The translations under genes were made by a program, and so were the position numbers. Positions 44,703 through 53,665 of a stretch of DNA of 64,000 nt are shown piece by piece. The stretch's first letter is position 1, and every line of letters starts with the position of its first letter. This stretch comes from Mycobacterium palustre (GTDB lineage: Bacteria > Actinomycetota > Actinomycetes > Mycobacteriales > Mycobacteriaceae), in the NCBI RefSeq assembly GCF_002101785.1, contig NZ_LQPJ01000094.1, positions 1-64,000 on the forward strand. Direction: 5' to 3'. Under the pieces are notes generated by a model. That model was not told where the DNA came from. It saw nothing but the letters and a program-made list of their open reading frames with translations, and ran no database searches.

Positions 44703-46496
44703 CTAGTCGTAGAGCAACGCGGCGGTCGGGCAGTCGTCGATCGAGGTCGCCAATTCTCCGTATTCGTCGATGTTGTCGATGTCGGTGCCCATCGCGATGT
44801 TGGTGATGCGCTCTAAGAAGATCTCCACCACCACGGGCACCTTGTGTTCGCGCGCGAGTCGCTGCGCCCGGGTGAGGGCGGGTCCGATCCGGTCGGGTTC
44901 GGTGACCTGAATGGCCTTGCAGCCCAACCCTTCCACGACGCCTCGGTGGTCGACCCCGTATCCCTTCGGCAGGTCGGTGTCGCCGGACTCCTGGGCGTTG
45001 ATGTTGTCGAAGGCCAGTGAGACGAAGTAGTTCATGTCGAAGTTGAGCTGGGCCTGGCGGATCAGGCCGAGGTAGGAGTTGTTGACCACGACGTGGACGT
45101 ACGGCAGGTTGAACTGCGCGCCGACGGCCAGCTCCTCGATCAGGAATTGGAAGTCGTAGTCGCCCGAGAGCCCGACCACCGTGGCCGCGGGGTCGGCGGC
45201 GACCACGCCGAGCGCGGCGGGCACGGTCCACCCGAGGGGTCCGGCCTGTCCGCAGTTGATCCAGTGCCGCGGCTTGAAGACTTGCAGGAACTGGCCGCCC
45301 GCGATCTGGGAGAGCCCGATTGCGGTGACGTAGCGGGCGTCGCGGCCGAAGGCCCGGTTCATCTCCTCGTAGACGCGTTGCGGCTTGATCGGGACGTCGT
45401 CGAAGTGGGTCTTGCGATGCATCGTCTTCTTGCGGTGCTGGCAGTCGCGGACCCACGCGCTCCAGTCGGGCAGTGTCCCGGCGGCGGCGCGCTTTGCGGC
45501 GAGGAACACCAGCAGCTCCAGCGCGGCCTTGGCGTCGGAGACGATGCCCAGGTCGGGGGCGAAGACCCGGCCGATCTGGGTGGGCTCGATGTCGATGTGC
45601 ACGAAGCGCCGGCCGCGCCGGTAGGTGTCCAGCCCGCCGGTGTGCCGGTTGGCCCACCTGTTGCCGATGCCCAGGACGAAATCGGATTCGAGCATGGTGG
45701 CGTTGCCGTAGCGGTGGGCCGTCTGCAGGCCCACCATCCCCGCGGCCAGCCGATGGTCGTCGGGGATCGCGCCCCAGCCCATCAGCGTGGGCACCACCGG
45801 GATGCCCAGCAGTTCGGCCAGTTCGACGAGCAGGTCACACGCGTCGGCGTTGACGACGCCGCCGCCGGCGACGATGAGCGGCCGCCGCGCCGTCTGCAGC
45901 ATGTCGAGCGCCTTGGCGATCTGGGTGGCCGACGCGGCGGGCTTGTAGACGGGCAGCGGTTCGTATGTCGTTGGGTCAAAATCGATTTCGGCCAGCTGAA
46001 CGTCGATGGGCAAATCGATCAGCACCGGCCCGGGCCGGCCCGAGCGCATCAGGTGGAAGGCCTGGGCGAAGGCGCCGGGGACCTGCCCGGGTTCGAGGAC
46101 CGTCATCGCCATTTTCGTCACCGGTGCCGCGATCGCGGCGATGTCGACGGCCTGGAAGTCCTCCTTGTGCAGCTTGTTCACGGGCGCCTGGCCCGTGATC
46201 GCGAGGATGGGGATGGAATCGGCGCCGGCCGAATACAGCCCCGTGATCATGTCCGTGCCGGCCGGGCCGGAGGTGCCGATGCACACGCCGATGTTGCCGG
46301 CGGCGGCGCGGGTGTATCCCTCGGCCATGTGGCTGGCGGCCTCGACGTGGCGCGCCAACACGTGCCGGATGCCCCCGTGGGCGCGCATCGCCGAGTAGAA
46401 GGGGTTGATGGCCGCGCCGGGCAGGCCGAACGCTTGTGTGGCGCCTTCGATTTCGAGGATCTTGACGGCCGCGTCGACCGTGCGCATTCGCGTCAT
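44703..46496 (-). CDS. gcl: Glyoxylate carboligase (tartronate-semialdehyde synthase)
   Basis: A 597-residue thiamin-diphosphate enzyme that joins two glyoxylate molecules to tartronate semialdehyde and CO2. The usual glutamate of the family is replaced by Val51 in [14 protein letters not shown], exactly as in E. coli Gcl. The FAD-domain and the ThDP motif ([14 protein letters not shown] to NNSYLG) are present. ATG 46496 is four bases after the glxR stop; the frame is open upstream inside glxR. Last gene of the hyi-glxR-gcl operon. Confidence 0.95.
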   Translation of the reverse strand: MTRMRTVDAAVKILEIEGATQAFGLPGAAINPFYSAMRAHGGIRHVLARHVEAASHMAEGYTRAAAGNIGVCIGTSGPAGTDMITGLYSAGADSIPILAITGQAPVNKLHKEDFQAVDIAAIAAPVTKMAMTVLEPGQVPGAFAQAFHLMRSGRPGPVLIDLPIDVQLAEIDFDPTTYEPLPVYKPAASATQIAKALDMLQTARRPLIVAGGGVVNADACDLLVELAELLGIPVVPTLMGWGAIPDDHRLAAGMVGLQTAHRYGNATMLESDFVLGIGNRWANRHTGGLDTYRRGRRFVHIDIEPTQIGRVFAPDLGIVSDAKAALELLVFLAAKRAAAGTLPDWSAWVRDCQHRKKTMHRKTHFDDVPIKPQRVYEEMNRAFGRDARYVTAIGLSQIAGGQFLQVFKPRHWINCGQAGPLGWTVPAALGVVAADPAATVVGLSGDYDFQFLIEELAVGAQFNLPYVHVVVNNSYLGLIRQAQLNFDMNYFVSLAFDNINAQESGDTDLPKGYGVDHRGVVEGLGCKAIQVTEPDRIGPALTRAQRLAREHKVPVVVEIFLERITNIAMGTDIDNIDEYGELATSIDDCPTAALLYD

Positions 46497-46500
46497 TACG

Positions 46501-47385
46501 CTAGCCCTCCCCGCGCCCCGACAGCCGCTCGACGCCCAGCAGCAGGCCGGAATGATCCAGCGCACCGTCGCCGTTGGCGAGCGCGGCGGCCATCAGCTGA
46601 GCGACCAGCGCGCCCAGCGGGATGACCACGTCCGCCTCGCGGGCCGCGCCGGTCACGATGCCCATGTCCTTGTGATGCAGCTCGATTCGGAAGCCCGGCT
46701 CGAAGTCGCGGCTCAACATCTTTGCGGCCTTCTGGTCCAGCACCGCCGAACCGGCCAAACCGCCGCCGAGCACCTTGACCGCGGCGTCGAGGTCGACGCC
46801 GTAGGCGCGCAGGAACACCATCGCCTCGGCGAGCAGTTCGATGTTGCCCGCCACGATCAGCTGATTGGCGGCCTTGACCGTCTGCCCCGATCCGTTGGGG
46901 CCGACGTGCACGATCGTCTTGCCGACGACGTCGAGAATCGGCTTGGCGGAGGCGAAATCGTCGTCGGTGGCGCCGACCATGATCGACAGCGATGCGTTCT
47001 TGGCCCCCACCTCGCCGCCGGAGACGGGGGCGTCGATGAGGCGCAGCCCCCGCCGGGTCGCCTCGCGGGCGAGCTGCACGGTCACGTCGGGCCGGATCGA
47101 CGAGAAATCGATCACCAGCGTCCCGGGATGCGCATGGTCGAAAACGCCGCCCTCCGAAAGCAACACGTCCTGGACGTCGGGGGAGTCGGGAACCATGACG
47201 GCGACGACCTCGGCGTCCTTCACCGCCTCCTCGATCGACTCCGCCGCGGTTCCGCCGGCCTCGACCAGCGCCGCCGTGCGCGCCGGCGACCGGTTGTAGC
47301 CGATGACGTCGTGGCCGGCGCGTGCCAGGTGACACGCCATGGGGCTGCCCATGATGCCCAGGCCGATGAAAGCGATGGTGCTCAT
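46501..47385 (-). CDS. glxR: Tartronate semialdehyde reductase (2-hydroxy-3-oxopropionate reductase)
   Basis: A 294-residue beta-hydroxyacid dehydrogenase. N-terminal Rossmann motif [15 protein letters not shown], substrate-binding [16 protein letters not shown] and catalytic Lys in [12 protein letters not shown] near residue 171. It reduces tartronate semialdehyde to glycerate with NAD(P)H. Its ATG overlaps the hyi stop by four bases (ATGA), and gcl follows four bases after its stop, so all three are cotranslated. Confidence 0.94.
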   Translation of the reverse strand: MSTIAFIGLGIMGSPMACHLARAGHDVIGYNRSPARTAALVEAGGTAAESIEEAVKDAEVVAVMVPDSPDVQDVLLSEGGVFDHAHPGTLVIDFSSIRPDVTVQLAREATRRGLRLIDAPVSGGEVGAKNASLSIMVGATDDDFASAKPILDVVGKTIVHVGPNGSGQTVKAANQLIVAGNIELLAEAMVFLRAYGVDLDAAVKVLGGGLAGSAVLDQKAAKMLSRDFEPGFRIELHHKDMGIVTGAAREADVVIPLGALVAQLMAAALANGDGALDHSGLLLGVERLSGRGEG

Positions 47386-48242
47386 TGATTCCTCAATCCT
47401 GCCGGTGTGGCGAGGGATTCGATGTTGAGACCGCCGCGGCCACGCTCGGCCGGTGGCAGCCAGTCGAAGGGGCCGGGCCGGGTCGGCCGGTACTCCAGGC
47501 CGATGTAGCCGCCGTACCCGCGGTCGAGCAGGGCCCCGAGATAGTCGCCGAGCGGAATCTTCCCGGTGCCGGGTTCCCCGCGTCCGGGCGCGTCGGCGAT
47601 TTGGACGTGCCCGATCCGATCGGCGTGGGCGGCAAGCGCGCCGGGGACATCGTCGCCGTTGACGTAGAGGTGATACAGGTCGGCCAGTATTCGCAGGTTG
47701 TCGTGCCCGCCGCGGTCGCGCACCCGGTCGATGGCGCGGGCCGCGTCGGCCACGGTTCGAATGGGGTATCGCGGCGCCGCGCTGACCGGCTCGATGAGCA
47801 CCGTCGCGCCGATGCGTCGAGCCGCTTGGGCGGCGTAGGCGAGATTGTCCGCCGCCGTGTCGTCCTGGACCGCCGCCGTGGTGCCCTCGATGCGGTTGCC
47901 GTACAACGCATTAAAGGCCCGGGTGTCCAGCGTTTTGGCGATGCCGACGGCGACGTCGACGTTGTCACGAAACGCGGTCACCAGCGCGGGATCGGACAGG
48001 ATGCCGCGGTCGCCGGCGGGCATGTCGCCGGCGGCGAAGTTCAGCCCGCTCAGTTGCACCCCGGCGTCGTGAATCGCGCGGATGAATGCGTCCACGTCGG
48101 CGTCGGGCGGCGTCGGTTCGGCGAATGGCCACCAAAATTCGACCGCCTCGAAGCCCGCCTCCCGGGCGGCGGCCGGCCGCGCGAGCAGCGGCAGGTCGGG
48201 GAAGACGATCGAACAGTTCACCGTGTAGGTCGCAGTCGCCAC
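47382..48242 (-). CDS. hyi: Hydroxypyruvate isomerase
   Basis: A 286-residue TIM-barrel isomerase of the AP endonuclease 2-like family. It opens YTVNCSIVFPDLPLLARP, and carries NLRILADLYHLYVNGDD and GYIGLEYRP, with the metal-binding Glu and His expected in Hyi. It interconverts hydroxypyruvate and tartronate semialdehyde. GTG 48242 is chosen by family start; the frame extends upstream without similarity. First gene of the operon; two putative operators lie about 80-115 bases upstream. Confidence 0.92.
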   Translation of the reverse strand: MATATYTVNCSIVFPDLPLLARPAAAREAGFEAVEFWWPFAEPTPPDADVDAFIRAIHDAGVQLSGLNFAAGDMPAGDRGILSDPALVTAFRDNVDVAVGIAKTLDTRAFNALYGNRIEGTTAAVQDDTAADNLAYAAQAARRIGATVLIEPVSAAPRYPIRTVADAARAIDRVRDRGGHDNLRILADLYHLYVNGDDVPGALAAHADRIGHVQIADAPGRGEPGTGKIPLGDYLGALLDRGYGGYIGLEYRPTRPGPFDWLPPAERGRGGLNIESLATPAGLRNQ

Positions 48243-48321
48243 CGCAGTCCTTCCCGTGGCGGGCGCCGGCACGCCGGCGCGCCCCAACAACTATCGGCCC
48301 GCGCTACACGGGACCCGGCAA

Positions 48322-48336
48322 TTCCGTAATACGAAA
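48322..48336. promoter_or_regulatory. Putative IclR operator 1
   Basis: TTCCGTAATACGAAA; half-sites TTCCG and CGAAA around TAATA. It lies about 80 bases upstream of the hyi start. Confidence 0.6.
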
Positions 48337-48342
48337 TCAAAT

Positions 48343-48357
48343 CCTCGAAATACGGAA
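48343..48357. promoter_or_regulatory. Putative IclR operator 2
   Basis: CCTCGAAATACGGAA, which read on the other strand begins TTCCGTATTTCGA. It is spaced 21 bases (two helical turns) from operator 1, which suits cooperative dimers. Confidence 0.55.
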
Positions 48358-48522
48358 TAAGTCAATGCCATGTGCCGCCGTCGTGTCAACCCCCCGCCGA
48401 GCCGGGGTCGGGTCGTAAAGCCGTTTGCGCGCTTCAGGATTCGCGCCAGTTGTACTGACAACGTTGGTTTCCTTTGACACGCAAACGTGAGCCATGACAC
48501 GTTGAATCGACTGAAATTGGCA

Positions 48523-48537
48523 TTCCATATCACGGAA
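48523..48537. promoter_or_regulatory. Putative IclR operator 3
   Basis: TTCCATATCACGGAA, the core of a longer inverted repeat GCATTCC-N7-GGAATGC at 48520-48540. It lies 43 bases before the glcD ATG. Confidence 0.6.
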
Positions 48538-48579
48538 TGCAAGGGAGCTGCTGGCTTGCCACAGGAAGGACACCCGCCA

Positions 48580-49950
48580 ATGACGGCATTAGACGAGCGC
48601 AGTGGCGACCTCGTCCTCGGCATCCCCGGCGTCCACGCGATAACGGACCCGGATGTCACGGAAGGCTACCGGCGCGACCGCGCCAAGGACCCCGACGCGG
48701 GGCGGCCGCTCGCGGTGGTGCGCGCCCGCAGCACCGAGGAGGTGCAGGCGGTGATGCGCTGGGCCAGTGCCGAGAACGTTCCGGTGGTGCCCCGCGGCGC
48801 GGGCAGCGGGCTGTCGGGCGGCGCGACGGCGGTCGACGGGGGCATCGTGCTGTCGACCGAGCTGATGCGCAACATCGAAGTCGACCCGGTCACGCGCACC
48901 GCGGTGGTGCAACCGGGCCTCATCAACGCCGAGGTCAAGCGCGCGGTCGCCGAACACGGGCTGTGGTATCCGCCGGACCCGTCGTCGTTCGAGTTCTGTT
49001 CCATCGGGGGCAACGCCGCTACCAATGCGGGCGGCCTGTGCTGCGTAAAGTACGGCGTGACAACGGATTACATTCTGGGACTCGAGGTCGTCCTCGCTGA
49101 CGGAACGGTGGTGCGACTCGGCGGACCGCGCCTCAAGGACTCCGCCGGGCTTTCGCTCACCAAGCTGTTCGTCGGGAGCGAGGGGACGCTCGGGGTCATC
49201 ACCGAACTCACCCTTCGGTTGCTGCCGCCGCAACCGCCCGCCAGCACCGTCGTGGCGTCGTTCTCCTCGGTGCGCGACGCCGCGAACGCCATCTGCGACA
49301 TCACCCGCGTGATGCGCCCGGCGATGCTGGAATTCATGGACCGCACCGCGATCGCCGCGGTCGAAAACCACTTCAAGATGGGCCTGGACCGAAACGCGCG
49401 CGCGATGCTCATCGCCCAGTCCGACTCGCCTGGCGACCGGGAGAACGAATTGGCTTTCATCACACAAGCTTTCGTGCACGCCAACGCGACCGACGTCTTC
49501 GCCACCGACGACCCGGTGGAGGGCGAGGCGTTCACGGCCGCGAGGCGATTCGCCATTCCGGCCGTCGAGCGCCTGGGCGACCTTCTGCTGGAGGACGTCG
49601 GCGTGCCGCTGCCGGCGCTGCCCGCGCTGATCGAAGGCATCGAGGCCATCGCCACCGACCGCGACATCGTCTGCGCCGTCATCGCCCACGCCGGCGACGG
49701 CAACACCCACCCGCTGATCGTGCACGACCCGGCTGACCCCGACCAGTCGCGGCGCGCGCACCTCGCCTTCGGCGAGATCATGCACCTGGCAATAGGACTC
49801 GGCGGCACCATCACCGGCGAGCACGGCGTCGGACGCCTCAAGAAACCCTGGCTGCCCGACCAGGTCGGGCCCGACGTGATGGACCTGACCCGCCGCATCA
49901 AGCACGCGCTCGATCCGCAGAACATCCTCAACCCCGGGGCGGTGCTCTAG
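48580..49950 (+). CDS. glcD: FAD-linked glycolate/lactate oxidase subunit GlcD-like
   Basis: A 456-residue protein. FAD-binding domain type 4 (VVPRGAGSGLSGGATAV; GGNAATNAGGLCCVKYG) and C-terminal FAD-oxidase domain (AHAGDGNTHPLIVHD; TGEHGVGRLKK) are complete. It oxidises glycolate to glyoxylate or D-lactate to pyruvate. ATG 48580 follows GGAAGGA; the frame is open to 48487. The GlcE and GlcF partners of the three-subunit enzyme are not in the window, so it may work alone or with a remote iron-sulfur protein. One base separates it from the permease gene. Confidence 0.92.
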   Translation: MTALDERSGDLVLGIPGVHAITDPDVTEGYRRDRAKDPDAGRPLAVVRARSTEEVQAVMRWASAENVPVVPRGAGSGLSGGATAVDGGIVLSTELMRNIEVDPVTRTAVVQPGLINAEVKRAVAEHGLWYPPDPSSFEFCSIGGNAATNAGGLCCVKYGVTTDYILGLEVVLADGTVVRLGGPRLKDSAGLSLTKLFVGSEGTLGVITELTLRLLPPQPPASTVVASFSSVRDAANAICDITRVMRPAMLEFMDRTAIAAVENHFKMGLDRNARAMLIAQSDSPGDRENELAFITQAFVHANATDVFATDDPVEGEAFTAARRFAIPAVERLGDLLLEDVGVPLPALPALIEGIEAIATDRDIVCAVIAHAGDGNTHPLIVHDPADPDQSRRAHLAFGEIMHLAIGLGGTITGEHGVGRLKKPWLPDQVGPDVMDLTRRIKHALDPQNILNPGAVL

Positions 49951-49951
49951 C

Positions 49952-51658
49952 ATGTTTCAGCCCGACTACACACCGATCGCCCACTCCCTCGGCTGGAGCG
50001 CCGCGGTCGCCGCACTGCCGCTGGTCATCATGTTCGTGCTCCTCGGGGGGCTTCGGGTGCGGGCGCCCATCGCGGCCGCCGTCGGGGTCGCCACGGCCGC
50101 GCTGATTGCGTGGGGCGTCTACCACATGCCGGCGGCGCAGGTCGCCGACTCGGCGCTGTTGGGGTTCACCTACGGGATGTTCCCCATCATGTGGCTGGTG
50201 CTCAACGCCATCTGGATCTACAACCTGACCGTCCAGACCGGCCATCGCGACGTGCTGTGCCGGTCGATGGCGTCCATCTCACCCGACCACAGGATTCAGG
50301 CCGTCATCGTCGCGTTTTGCTTCGGCGCGCTCATCGAGGGCCTGGCCGGCTTCGGCACCCCGGTCGCCATCACGTCGCTGATGCTGGTCGCCCTGCGCTT
50401 TTCGCCGCTGAAGGCCGCCGCCGTGGCGCTGGTGGCCAACACGGCCCCGGTGGCGTTCGCGTCCTTGGGAATTCCGATCGTCGCGCTTTCGGGAGTCACC
50501 GGGCTGTCTTTGGACGCGCTGGGCGCCATGGTCGGTCGCCAGACCCCGATCCTGGCCTGCATCGTCCCGTTGGTCCTGATCTTCATGGTCGACGGCCGAA
50601 AAGGCCTCAGGCAGGCCTGGCCGGCCGCGGCGATGGGCGGCGGCGTCTATGCGATCGTTCAGTTCCTTTGCTCGAACTTCTTTTCCGTCGAGCTCACCGA
50701 CATCGCCGGATCTATCATCAGCGCCGGTTCCATCGTGTTGTTGCTGCGGGTCTGGCGGCCGCAGGCTCCAGTGCACGGCGCAACCCTTGAAGCGGCGGGC
50801 CGGCCCGAATCCGAAGGCGTGACAGCGCCGTTGGCCGTCACGCACGTCGACCGCTCGGACGTGTCGGTGTTGACCGCGCGGCCGGCGAGCGGAGTGCGTG
50901 ACGAGGTGATCGACTCGCGCAAGGACGTCGTGCTTGCCTACGCGCCCTACGTGATGGTCACCGCGATCTTCACGCTCTCGATGTGGAAGCCGTTCACCGC
51001 CCTGCTCAAGCATGGCGGCACCAGCTTCGCCTGGCCCGGTCTGCACGTGGCCAACGCCGCGCACAAACCCTCCGCGCTGGCCGTCTTCAAGCTCGACTTT
51101 CTTTCCAGCGCAGGCACGCTGCTGCTCATCAGCGGGTTGCTGACCATGCTCGTGCTGCGCACCTCGGCAGGCCAGGCGGGACGTGCGTATGTGAGCGCGG
51201 CCATCCAATTGCGCAGCGCCGCACTAACAGTCGGCTTGGTGCTAGCGCTCGCCTACCTGCTGAATCTGTCCGGCGAAACCACCACGCTGGGCCTGTGGAT
51301 CGCCGGCGCCGGTGCGCTGCTGGGCGTCGTCTCGCCGGTCATCGGCTGGCTCGGCGTCACCGTGACCGGTTCGGATACCTCCTCCAATTCGCTGTTCGGG
51401 GTGTTGCAGGTCAGCGCCGCGCACGCGGCCGGCATCAGCCCGACCCTGCTGGCGGCGGCCAACTCCTCGGGCGGGGTGATCGGCAAGATGCTGTCGCCGC
51501 AGAGCCTCGTCATCGCCACCGCCGCGGTGCAGATGAAGGGCAAGGAAGGCGATTTGTTCCGCAAGGTGTTCAAGTGGAGCATGCTGCTGCTCGCCCTGAT
51601 GTGCGTGCTGGTGTATTTGCAGAGCACCTCCTGGCTCGGGTGGATGGTCGTTTCATGA
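49952..51658 (+). CDS. Glycolate/L-lactate permease (LldP/GlcA family)
   Basis: A 568-residue membrane protein with 12 or more hydrophobic helices. Family segments EGLAGFGTPVAITSLML, TGSDTSSNSLFG and NSSGGVIGKMLSPQSL are present. A hydrophilic loop of about 60 residues (near 275-335) is longer than usual. It would import glycolate or lactate with protons for GlcD. It lies between glcD and glycerate kinase; ATG 49952 follows the glcD stop by one base, and its stop overlaps the kinase ATG (ATGA). Confidence 0.93.
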   Translation: MFQPDYTPIAHSLGWSAAVAALPLVIMFVLLGGLRVRAPIAAAVGVATAALIAWGVYHMPAAQVADSALLGFTYGMFPIMWLVLNAIWIYNLTVQTGHRDVLCRSMASISPDHRIQAVIVAFCFGALIEGLAGFGTPVAITSLMLVALRFSPLKAAAVALVANTAPVAFASLGIPIVALSGVTGLSLDALGAMVGRQTPILACIVPLVLIFMVDGRKGLRQAWPAAAMGGGVYAIVQFLCSNFFSVELTDIAGSIISAGSIVLLLRVWRPQAPVHGATLEAAGRPESEGVTAPLAVTHVDRSDVSVLTARPASGVRDEVIDSRKDVVLAYAPYVMVTAIFTLSMWKPFTALLKHGGTSFAWPGLHVANAAHKPSALAVFKLDFLSSAGTLLLISGLLTMLVLRTSAGQAGRAYVSAAIQLRSAALTVGLVLALAYLLNLSGETTTLGLWIAGAGALLGVVSPVIGWLGVTVTGSDTSSNSLFGVLQVSAAHAAGISPTLLAAANSSGGVIGKMLSPQSLVIATAAVQMKGKEGDLFRKVFKWSMLLLALMCVLVYLQSTSWLGWMVVS

Positions 51659-52824
51659 GCGGTCACATCGTGCTGGCGCCCGACAAGTTCAAGGGGTCGT
51701 TGACCGCCCAGCAGGCCGCGCGGGCGATGGCGCACGGCGTGTGGCGCGCCGACCCCAGGGTCACGACCGTCGCCTGCCCCGTCGCCGACGGCGGGGAGGG
51801 AACCCTCGACGCGGTCCTGGCCGCCGGGTTCGAACGCATCCCCGCCTACGTCAAGGGGCCGACGGGGACGGCCGTACAAACCGCCTACGCCCGGATGGGC
51901 AGGCGCGCCGTCATCGAGATGGCCGACGCCTGCGGCCTGCAGCGGCTGCCCACGGCCACACCGGCGCCGATGACCGCCACCAGCTACGGGCTGGGAAGCG
52001 TTGTCGCCCAAGCCCTTGACGACGGCTGCCGCGACATCGTCATCACCATCGGCGGTAGCGCCAGCACCGACGGCGGCGCGGGCATGCTCATGGCCCTGGG
52101 CGCGGCGGTCCTCGACCGCCGCGGCAAGCCGATCGGACCCGGCGGCCGCGGGCTGGCCGACGCCGTGCACCTCAACCTCAGCGAACTGCACCCGGCCATC
52201 GCCGGCAGCGCGTTCACTCTGGCGGCCGACGTCGACAGCCCGCTGTGCGGACCCCACGGCGCCGCGGCCGTGTACGCGCCACAGAAGGGTGCCGACGCGC
52301 AACAGGTGGCGGCGCTGGAGCGCGGTCTTCACCGCTGGGCGAACCTCGTCGACCGGGTCACCCACACCGACTGCCGCGACGCTCCCGGGGCCGGCGCCGC
52401 CGGCGGCGTGGGATTCGCCGCGCTGGCCGTGCTGGGCGCGCGGATGCGTCCCGGCATCGAGCTGATTCTCGAGCTGATCGAGCTGGACCGAAACCTAATG
52501 GGCGCCAAGCTCGTCCTGACCGGTGAAGGATCCCTGGACGCCCAATCCCTGCGCGGCAAGGCGCCCACCGGGGTATCGCGGCGCGCCCACAAACATGGCG
52601 TGCCCACCCTTGCCATCGCGGGGGTGTCGACCCTGACCGGTACGCAGGCGCGCGCGGCGGGGTTCACCGCGGTGCGCACCCTCGGCGAACTCGAGCCCGA
52701 TCCCCGGCGCTGCATCCAGCACGCCGAAGAGCTGCTGACCCGAGTGACCGATCAGCTGATTCGCGAGTGCGGCGCACACCGCGACGATTTTCGAGACCGC
52801 AGGGAGGGAGCAAGCCATGAATGA
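51655..52824 (+). CDS. glxK: Glycerate kinase (GlxK/GarK type)
   Basis: A 389-residue glycerate kinase of the type II fold. Motifs: APDKFKGSLTAQQAA at the start, PVADGGEGTLDAVL, TIGGSASTDGGAGML and LTGEGSLDAQSLRGKAP. It phosphorylates glycerate, usually to 2-phosphoglycerate, the exit step of the glyoxylate route into central metabolism. The start overlaps the permease stop and its own stop overlaps the next ATG by eight bases, so translation is coupled on both sides. Confidence 0.93.
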   Translation: MSGHIVLAPDKFKGSLTAQQAARAMAHGVWRADPRVTTVACPVADGGEGTLDAVLAAGFERIPAYVKGPTGTAVQTAYARMGRRAVIEMADACGLQRLPTATPAPMTATSYGLGSVVAQALDDGCRDIVITIGGSASTDGGAGMLMALGAAVLDRRGKPIGPGGRGLADAVHLNLSELHPAIAGSAFTLAADVDSPLCGPHGAAAVYAPQKGADAQQVAALERGLHRWANLVDRVTHTDCRDAPGAGAAGGVGFAALAVLGARMRPGIELILELIELDRNLMGAKLVLTGEGSLDAQSLRGKAPTGVSRRAHKHGVPTLAIAGVSTLTGTQARAAGFTAVRTLGELEPDPRRCIQHAEELLTRVTDQLIRECGAHRDDFRDRREGASHE

Positions 52825-53434
52825 GCACTGGCATGACGACCAGCGGCGCCGGGTGCTGCACTGGTATGACTTCGCCTGCCCGTTTTCCTACGTCGGGCAG
52901 TCGAGGAACGCGCTGCTGATCGAGGCGGGGTTCGAGGTGGTGGCGCTGCCCTTCCAGGCCCACCCGGGCATGCCGCGCGGTGGCCTGCCGGTCAAGCCGG
53001 GCCAGGGGCGGGGGTACGCGGCGCTCGAACAGGAGGCCCGAGCGGCGGGGCTGGCGCTGCGCTGGCCGCGGCGGCTCCCGCATTCCCGGCCGGCGCTGGC
53101 GGCCGCGGAGTGGGTGCGGCGCAACCAGGCCGCCGCGTTCGGCGAATTTCAGCGCGGCCTGTTCGAGGCGCATTTCGTCGCGGGGGATGCCATCGACGAC
53201 CAGGCGGTCATCGATCGGGTCGGGGCGGCGGTCGGCGTCGACGTGCGCGCCCTGCATTTCGCCCTGGCCGACGGCTCCGCCGTGGGGGCGGTCAGCCAGG
53301 CCGAGTGGATCGGCCGCCAACTCGGGTTGGACGGCACACCGGCGTGGCTGGTCGACGGGCGACTGATGGTCGGCCTGCAGCCCGCGTCGGCCTTCCAGCG
53401 CCTCACCCCGCTCTCCGCGCGCGCCTCCCGGTAG
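52817..53434 (+). CDS. DsbA-family thioredoxin-fold protein (FrnE/HCCA isomerase-like)
   Basis: A 205-residue protein with the DsbA layout: strand, FACPFSYVGQSRN with a single Cys (CPFS in place of CxxC), helical insert and the cis-Pro loop DGTPAWLVDGRLMVG near residue 175. With only one active-site Cys it cannot form the usual disulfide, so a glutathione-S-transferase-kappa or isomerase-like role is more likely than oxidase. It overlaps glxK by eight bases and is the last gene of the operon; its part in glycolate use is unknown. Confidence 0.85.
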   Translation: MNEHWHDDQRRRVLHWYDFACPFSYVGQSRNALLIEAGFEVVALPFQAHPGMPRGGLPVKPGQGRGYAALEQEARAAGLALRWPRRLPHSRPALAAAEWVRRNQAAAFGEFQRGLFEAHFVAGDAIDDQAVIDRVGAAVGVDVRALHFALADGSAVGAVSQAEWIGRQLGLDGTPAWLVDGRLMVGLQPASAFQRLTPLSARASR

Positions 53435-53499
53435 AAAGGTCCAGGTCAGGGCGCGATTTGGCCGTCGCCACGCGGTTTCGGTAACCTGTCATTTACCGA

Positions 53500-53576
53500 C
53501 GCGGGGTGGAGCAGCTCGGTAGCTCGCTGGGCTCATAACCCAGAGGTCGCAGGTTCGAATCCTGTCCCCGCTACCA
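53500..53576 (+). tRNA. Initiator tRNA-fMet (anticodon CAT)
   Basis: The 77-base cloverleaf includes the acceptor stem GCGGGG/CCCCGC, the D-arm GGAGCAGCTCGGTAGCTC, anticodon loop GCTCATAA with the three G-C pairs GGG/CCC typical of initiators, T-arm GGTTCGAATCC and encoded CCA. Position 1 is an unpaired C opposite T72, the mismatch that marks initiator tRNA. Confidence 0.97.
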
Positions 53577-53580
53577 ATGT

Positions 53581-53619
53581 CATGTCTCGGGACATCGTTG
53601 ACAGATGTCCCGAGACATG
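53581..53619. repeat. Perfect 15-bp inverted repeat just after tRNA-fMet
   Basis: CATGTCTCGGGACAT (53581-53595) and ATGTCCCGAGACATG (53605-53619) are exact reverse complements with the 9-base loop CGTTGACAG. No T tract follows. It begins five bases after the tRNA CCA. It could terminate the tRNA transcript, or be an end or footprint of an IS481-type element, whose ends often contain such GGGACA-GTTGACA words. Confidence 0.75.
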
Positions 53620-53665
53620 CGTCTGCCGCCACGGGGTTGGTAGTCGCGGGTCGTCTAGGACCGGC

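Larger units (their letters stand above)
48243..48579. other. Divergent control region between hyi and glcD
   Basis: This 337-base region has no supported gene. It is locally AT-richer than its neighbours around 48320-48360 and 48480-48545 and contains three copies of the putative IclR operator. Both operons must start here. Confidence 0.6.
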
